Source of the DNA: DAOQVB01 sp964400865
Lineage (GTDB): Bacteria > Patescibacteriota > Microgenomatia > UBA1400 > PJMF01
NCBI GenBank assembly: GCA_964400865.1
Contig: CAYNWG010000001.1
Span: 22,291-86,290 of the forward strand
Length of the DNA stretch: 64,000 nucleotides
Direction of reading: 5' to 3'
The position numbers and the translations under genes were made by a program. The notes under the pieces were generated by a model that had not been told where the DNA came from, searched no databases, and saw nothing but the letters and a program-made list of their open reading frames with translations. Position 1 is the first letter of the stretch. Each line of letters begins with the position of its first letter. Below are positions 60,201 through 64,000 of this stretch, piece after piece.

Positions 60201-60659
60201 ATGAAAAACACACCAGTACCTAAAACCAAGTTTCAGGGACCAGACGACTTTGCCACCGTTTGGGAATATCTCAGATCTGTTAGAGAAGCAAAAGGCTACA
60301 CCATTCGTGTTGTCATCGACTTAATAAAACAAGCTATCTCTGAGGAGAAGCTGGAGGTACAAGCAGCTATCTCACGCGGCTATCTTTCCAACTTAGAGTC
60401 AGGGAAATATCTTCATCCTTCTCCTTTTAAACTCAAAGGTTTGGCTGAGGCGTACAACATTCCTTATGAACTACTACTAAACAAAGCTGGCTATTGGGAT
60501 GAAACAAGTAAAAAAGTTAAAGAGGACGCTACATTCACTTTAATGTTGAAGGAAGTTCAGGATATGACTGTTCGTGAAAGGCAAACCGTTCTGGACTACA
60601 TCGAATATGTGAAGTCCAGAAGGAATAAAAAATATGATAAAAGCCCAAAAAAAGGCTAG
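60201..60659 (+). CDS. XRE HTH repressor-like protein
   Basis: 152 residues. DDFATVWEYLRSVREAKGYT and GYLSNLESGKYLHPSPFKLK form an HTH, with an unusually long inserted segment between helices (VVIDLIKQAISEEKLEVQAA). LAEAYNIPYELLLNKAGYW follows and a helical tail (MTVRERQTVLDYIEYVKSRR). With the ImmA/IrrE gene overlapping its end by 26 bp this is the usual phage repressor-peptidase pair. It probably maintains lysogeny through the GTAAGA operator. Confidence 0.8.
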   Translation: MKNTPVPKTKFQGPDDFATVWEYLRSVREAKGYTIRVVIDLIKQAISEEKLEVQAAISRGYLSNLESGKYLHPSPFKLKGLAEAYNIPYELLLNKAGYWDETSKKVKEDATFTLMLKEVQDMTVRERQTVLDYIEYVKSRRNKKYDKSPKKG

Positions 60660-61086
60660 GCAGGTTTTGCGAAAGTATCACCTGACTACTGCCCCAGTTA
60701 ATTTACAGACAATTATTGATGGTGAAGAGCTAACGCTTGATACTTGGTCGTTTCATGGAAGAGTAAAGGAGGTTTATCTCGGGGATAGTATTGGCATTAA
60801 CAAAAACGAGTCCCCAAAAAAACAGCGTGAGCTCATTGCACACGCCTTAGGACACCATTTTTTACACCAAGGGAATCACCTTTATTTTGAAAGCCGGGAC
60901 CAATTCACCGCCTTTAAGCAAGAGCATGAAGCACAATGTTTTGCTGCAGAACTTCTCATGCCAAACAAGGAGCTCAAAAAAGTTAAACATCTTACGGTTG
61001 CGGAGATCGCCAACTTTTTTTCTGTTCCAGAGGATTTTACTCAATATGGGAAGAACGTTGTTTTAAAGGGGGGCTTATGCCACTAG
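60634..61086 (+). CDS. ImmA/IrrE-like protein with altered zinc motif
   Basis: 150 residues. ELIAHALGHHFLHQ should be the HExxH helix but reads HALGH (70-74): the catalytic Glu is Ala. The rest fits the family: VYLGDSIGINKNESPKKQRE, and EHEAQCFAAELLMP with the third ligand Glu. Family members cleave XRE repressors on DNA damage. Here cleavage should be lost while binding to the upstream repressor could remain. It overlaps the downstream DUF3800 gene by 10 bp. Confidence 0.8.
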   Translation: MIKAQKKARQVLRKYHLTTAPVNLQTIIDGEELTLDTWSFHGRVKEVYLGDSIGINKNESPKKQRELIAHALGHHFLHQGNHLYFESRDQFTAFKQEHEAQCFAAELLMPNKELKKVKHLTVAEIANFFSVPEDFTQYGKNVVLKGGLCH

Positions 61087-61712
61087 CGATGCTCATTTTT
61101 ATGGACGAATCCGGGGATACTGGATTCAAGTTGAAGACTGCCTCCAGTAGGTACTTTGTATTAACAATCGTTATTTTTGACAATCTCGAAAGCGCAGCAA
61201 AAGCAAATGAAGCTATCAATGAATTGCACACAGAACTTAAATTTCCAGCAACCAAAGAGTTTAAATTTAGCACTGGCACGTCGAACAAGTTTAAGACGGT
61301 GTTTCTTCATAAGCTGTCTAAGTTTGACTTTCGATATCGAACGATAGTCATCGACAAAGAAAAATTGGCACAGCGTGAACCAGGTAATCCGGAAGAGAGT
61401 TTATACATGCTAGTCACAGACCAGTTATTTCTCAGAGCTCAAGGTCGAGTCAAGAACGCTTCGCTTTTTGTTGATAGAACGGCTCAGTCAAAAGCCTTCA
61501 TTCAAAAGTTCAATCGGTACTTAAAGAAAAAACTAAACACTGACATGAATAAACTCATTGGAGAAATTCGACACAAGGACTCCAAAAGCAACAACCTCTT
61601 GCAGCTGGCCGATATGGTATGCGGCGCAATTTACAGAAAATACAACAAAAAGGACGACTCGTTTTATAAGATGATCAGGAAGAGAGAGGAAGATTTATGG
61701 AAGCCCTACTAA
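61077..61712 (+). CDS. DUF3800 protein
   Basis: 211 residues. FMDESGDTGFK near the N-terminus and DSKSNNLLQLADMVCGAIYR near the C-terminus are the two acidic DUF3800 blocks (RNase H-like fold, putative nuclease). IDKEKLAQREPGNPEESLYM lies between. Often found next to phage or defence genes. Translationally coupled to the ImmA/IrrE-like gene. Confidence 0.85.
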   Translation: MPLAMLIFMDESGDTGFKLKTASSRYFVLTIVIFDNLESAAKANEAINELHTELKFPATKEFKFSTGTSNKFKTVFLHKLSKFDFRYRTIVIDKEKLAQREPGNPEESLYMLVTDQLFLRAQGRVKNASLFVDRTAQSKAFIQKFNRYLKKKLNTDMNKLIGEIRHKDSKSNNLLQLADMVCGAIYRKYNKKDDSFYKMIRKREEDLWKPY

Positions 61713-61719
61713 ACAAAGC

Positions 61720-61841
61720 GACCTCTGTGGCTAAGTTGAATCACTATTGCTAGTGTCAACAGTTCCCTAAAAGTAAGGTACCTTCACCACAAAGGTCATT
61801 CGGTACTGTAAATATACCAAACATGACCTCCAGAGTCAAGG
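61720..61841. other. non-coding region with nested inverted repeats
   Basis: GACCTCTGTGG (61720-61730) and CCACAAAGGTC (61787-61797) pair over 11 bp with one mismatch. Inside is an imperfect TTGAATCACT...AGTGTCAA hairpin and the palindrome AAGGTACCTT, and just after it TGACCT...AGGTCA forms a further 6-bp stem. No gene is seen. It could be a structured RNA, an operator cluster or a recombination-related site near the recombinase. Confidence 0.5.
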
Positions 61842-61994
61842 TCACTTGGTAAGAATTAAGTATGCTCCGAGTAATAAACCGCCTAGCAAAACACCTCCTA
61901 TAATCCAGCCTGAGTAGCTCGGTTTACTTTTCCGTGTCTCAATTGCAGAGTACATAAATGGCTGTTTTTTCTCCTGACGAAAAAAGTTTGGCAT
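61842..61994 (-). CDS. 50-residue single-span membrane protein
   Basis: From the ATG at 61994 (MPNFFRQEKKQP); the longer frame starts upstream at 62039. Polar, basic N-terminus and one C-terminal span GWIIGGVLLGGLLLGAYLIL. Small size and topology could suit a membrane toxin or a superinfection-type protein, but nothing names it. Minus strand within a plus-strand region. Confidence 0.5.
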   Translation of the reverse strand: MPNFFRQEKKQPFMYSAIETRKSKPSYSGWIIGGVLLGGLLLGAYLILTK

Positions 61995-62046
61995 GCTTTT
62001 ATCATAGCAAATGCAGAGTATTTGATCAGTAATGTACACAAGCTTC

Positions 62047-62066
62047 CCACTTATTTACATAAGTGG
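62047..62066. promoter_or_regulatory. CCACTTA palindrome
   Basis: CCACTTA-N6-TAAGTGG, perfect 7-6-7 inverted repeat, 62 bp upstream of the small plus-strand gene that precedes the recombinase. It differs from the GTAAGA class, so a second regulator may bind here. Confidence 0.5.
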
Positions 62067-62128
62067 ACAAATTAACTCACAAAGTTTATTGAGGTAAATC
62101 AACAGTTTCTGTACCTTTAGTTATAAAG

Positions 62129-62374
62129 ATGACAGAAATTGCTGCTCAAAGATCAACAAATGACGATAACACCCCAATACTTACAAATTCTCTTGTAACG
62201 CGTGAGGAGCTTGATGAATTTAAGGAAATCGCCCTGAAAGAGTATGGGGTGAGGCTAACTGATGAACAGGCTTTTGAGCAGGCGACTGCATTATTGTTAT
62301 TGGTCGATACCCTAATCGAAAAATCACTTGCAAACAAACGCAACAGAGTTAACATCAACACAATCCAGAAGTAA
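62129..62374 (+). CDS. small helical protein before the recombinase, unknown
   Basis: 81 residues. Disordered start, then helices EELDEFKEIALKEYGVRLTD and EQAFEQATALLLLVDTLIEK. The V-R-L-T-D-E-x-A pattern resembles small proteins preceding recombinases in mobile elements, but none is named. Its stop lies inside the GTAAGA palindrome at 62371-62386. Confidence 0.65.
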   Translation: MTEIAAQRSTNDDNTPILTNSLVTREELDEFKEIALKEYGVRLTDEQAFEQATALLLLVDTLIEKSLANKRNRVNINTIQK

Positions 62375-62386
62375 GAATAATCTTAC
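62371..62386. promoter_or_regulatory. GTAAGA palindrome before the recombinase
   Basis: GTAAGA-ATAA-TCTTAC, perfect 6-4-6 palindrome, 17 bp before the recombinase ATG and overlapping the preceding stop. There is no clear ribosome-binding site for the recombinase, so the palindrome may work in transcription or as RNA. Confidence 0.6.
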
Positions 62387-62403
62387 CTGGTAGTCAAAAT
62401 AAC

Positions 62404-64000
62404 ATGAATACTTGCTTTATATACTGTAGAAAATCTTCCGAGGATAAAGAACGACAAATTCTCTCCCTTGATGATCAAGAACGTACCTGCAAAGAATTGG
62501 CCAAGGACAAGGGGTTTGCGGTTCTGGGTGTCTACAAAGAGAGCAAATCAGCTAAGCGCCCGGATCATCGTCCAGAATTTTCAGCCATGGTTGAAAGAGT
62601 CTCCAAGGGTGAGGTAAAGCACATTCTTTGTTGGAAGGCCGATCGACTCTGTCGGAATGCTAAAGAAGGTGGCACTCTCATCGATCACGTCGACTATAAC
62701 GGTATGTTGATCGTCACCCCTACCATGGATTACGATCGCAATAACTCTACCTTTCTTTTTATCGAATTTGGTATGGCGACTAAATTTAGTAAAGACCTAT
62801 CCGATAATGTAAAAAGAGGAATGAACACTAAAGTTCAAAACGGCTGGCGACCGGGCTCCGCTCCATTGGGATATTTAAATGATCCTGTTAGACCAAAGGG
62901 TCAAAAGGAAGTTCTTCCAGATCCGAACAGATTTAACTTATGTCGCTCATGGTGGGAGTTAATGCTCACTGGCAATGAAACGGTTGCGAGTTCATTAGAA
63001 AAAATTTCGGCATTAGGTTTAAAAAGTAAAAGAACAGGTAAGCCCGTGAGCAGAACAGAGGCGTTTAGATTGTTTAGGAACATATTTTACGCTGGGCTCT
63101 TTGATTACAATGGAGAGCGTTTTAATGGGAAACATACACCAATGGTTACTCTTGATGAATATCAACGCGTTCAGGATATTATTGATGGAAGAGCTAAAAT
63201 CCACCAATTCACGAATGACTTTTATTTTATGAAAACCCTTCGTTGTGGCGAATGCGGTTCTGCAATCACTTGCGACCGTAAACTGAAGAAGTATAAAAAC
63301 GGCACTTCGCAAACTTTTATTTATGCTCGGTGTGTTAAAAAGAAGGGTCCGTGCAGTCAGCAGTATTTGAATGCAATTGAGGTAGAAAAGCAGGTAATCG
63401 CTTTTATTGACAGTCTTGAGATTAAACCCTCCTTTGTTACGTGGGTTCGTAAAAATCTCCGAAGAAGGAATGAGAGAGAATTCGAATTTGAAAGAGGGCA
63501 AAAAAGCAAGTTAACAAAACGAATAGATGCAATACTTGTTGAGAAAAAGAGTCTATACGGAATGAAAATTGAGGGTTTAATAAGTGAAGAGGATTATCAA
63601 AAGGAGAAAAGTCGGTTACTGGTTGAGGAAAAACAAACCAAGGAAACCATTGCAAATGATGGCTTGGCTGATTGGACAAATGTTATGGAAGAAGTGCTCG
63701 CCTTCTTAGCAAATGTTACCAAAATCTTTCATTCTTACGACACAGAGGCTAAAAGGATGGTGTTAAGGATACTTGGCTCGAACCTAGAGCTAAAAGACAG
63801 AATAGTCCGAATCAACGCCAAAAACGCATTTGTGTATATCAAAGAGACCGAAAAAAGCGTAATTAGGAAAAATGAGTGGCTCGAACCTGAAAATAGCTCG
63901 ATAGATCGGACTAAGAAGGCATTTTTGCAAATGCAGTCCGATATGGAGCGGGTGAAGGGAGTCGAACCCTCGTCACCAGTTTGGAAAACTGGAGCTCTGA
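62404..64000 (+). CDS. large serine recombinase (integrase), open at window edge
   Basis: At least 532 residues from the ATG at 62404 with no stop before 64000. Resolvase domain: catalytic Ser in YCRKSSEDKERQ and ILCWKADRLCRNAKEGG. Recombinase domain: FGMATKFSKDLSDNVKRGMN, GSAPLGYLND. Zinc ribbon: LRCGECGSAITC...CVKKKGPC. Coiled coil: ~340-420. The last ~19 residues (ERVKGVEPSSPVWKTGAL) are antisense to a tRNA-Gly, as expected where an integrase gene abuts its attachment site. It catalyses integration and excision. Confidence 0.9.
   Translation, partial: MNTCFIYCRKSSEDKERQILSLDDQERTCKELAKDKGFAVLGVYKESKSAKRPDHRPEFSAMVERVSKGEVKHILCWKADRLCRNAKEGGTLIDHVDYNGMLIVTPTMDYDRNNSTFLFIEFGMATKFSKDLSDNVKRGMNTKVQNGWRPGSAPLGYLNDPVRPKGQKEVLPDPNRFNLCRSWWELMLTGNETVASSLEKISALGLKSKRTGKPVSRTEAFRLFRNIFYAGLFDYNGERFNGKHTPMVTLDEYQRVQDIIDGRAKIHQFTNDFYFMKTLRCGECGSAITCDRKLKKYKNGTSQTFIYARCVKKKGPCSQQYLNAIEVEKQVIAFIDSLEIKPSFVTWVRKNLRRRNEREFEFERGQKSKLTKRIDAILVEKKSLYGMKIEGLISEEDYQKEKSRLLVEEKQTKETIANDGLADWTNVMEEVLAFLANVTKIFHSYDTEAKRMVLRILGSNLELKDRIVRINAKNAFVYIKETEKSVIRKNEWLEPENSSIDRTKKAFLQMQSDMERVKGVEPSSPVWKTGAL
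63944..64000 (-). tRNA. tRNA-Gly(UCC), 5' end beyond window
   Basis: Minus-strand 3' half: CCA at 63946-63944, acceptor strand CACCCGC, T arm GAGGG-TTCGACT-CCCTT, and anticodon arm CCAGT-TTTCCAA-ACTGG (63976-63992) with anticodon TCC (63985-63983). The 5' half lies past 64000. The recombinase gene reads through it on the other strand, so it is the likely attachment site. Confidence 0.85.

Noticed and set aside
61852..61867. Possible further GTAAGA operator copy
   Set aside because: Only the left arm is present (GTAAGAATTAAG); the right arm is missing and it lies in a coding frame.
1..64000. CRISPR array
   Set aside because: No regularly spaced direct repeats were seen; the only tandem repeats are coding (tail fibre) or short A/C-rich repeats near VR.

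Overview
This window looks like the right-hand part of an integrated tailed phage (prophage), at least 64 kb long, in an uncultivated bacterium. Virion and packaging genes lie on the minus strand: TerS/TerL at 53.2-55.3 kb, portal at 31.4-33.3 kb, then scaffold, major capsid protein, head-tail adaptor, amidase, tail fibre and a giant polyvalent protein from 16.4 kb down to 0.8 kb. A large serine recombinase (62,404 to the right edge) reads straight into the 3' end of a tRNA-Gly(UCC) gene on the opposite strand, which marks the probable attachment site; host chromosome should begin just beyond 64,000. The standard code, small AT-rich genes, a signal peptidase-CAP fusion, a YceG/MltG homologue and a diversity-generating retroelement (DGR) would fit a CPR/Patescibacteria host, but nothing here proves the taxonomy.

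Layout. (1) 1-16.4 kb: late structural operon. (2) 16.5-31.4 kb: cargo block A, inserted between scaffold and portal. It holds a DGR (RT 17,197-18,234; Avd on the opposite strand; template repeat TR 18,654-18,778; variable repeat VR 19,252-19,376), the DGR-diversified AAA+ ATPase, a vWA/metallopeptidase protein, a methyltransferase, a signal peptidase-CAP fusion, a small PD-(D/E)XK protein and a 1,403-residue STAND-type NTPase with a nuclease-like C-terminus. (3) 31.4-33.3 kb: portal. (4) 33.4-52.3 kb: cargo block B, inserted between portal and terminase. It holds a PLD-SNF2 helicase / Eco57I-like methyltransferase / DUF4365 / DUF2779 defence-like operon, an HtrA-like protease with two unknown genes, an ECF sigma/anti-sigma/MltG/secreted-protein module, and a DUF2975-HTH pair. 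(5) 52.3-60.0 kb: packaging, DNA methylation, a lytic-enzyme-like gene and a replication-type HTH gene. (6) 60.0-62.4 kb: lysogeny-type switch with divergent HTH genes, a degenerate ImmA/IrrE protein and DUF3800. (7) 62.4-64.0 kb: recombinase and attachment tRNA.

How the parts fit. The most notable system is the DGR. TR and VR differ at 20 of 125 positions, and 19 of the 20 are at template adenines (coding sense). VR is the C-terminal lectin-like end of a MoxR-type AAA+ ATPase that shares an operon with a 135-residue protein and a vWA protein carrying an HEGGH metallopeptidase-like motif. The target gene is split by a 100-N scaffold gap flanked by a 55-bp duplication; removing 155 bp restores one 649-residue ORF. 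Two further unlisted signals stand out: a structured leader shared by the portal operon and the scaffold/capsid operon, at the edges of the two cargo blocks; and a 16-bp palindrome (GTAAGA-N4-TCTTAC) at the lysogeny switch, the recombinase, the secreted-protein operon and, in degenerate form, upstream of the DGR vWA operon.

All functional calls are from reading the translations; no database search was run.
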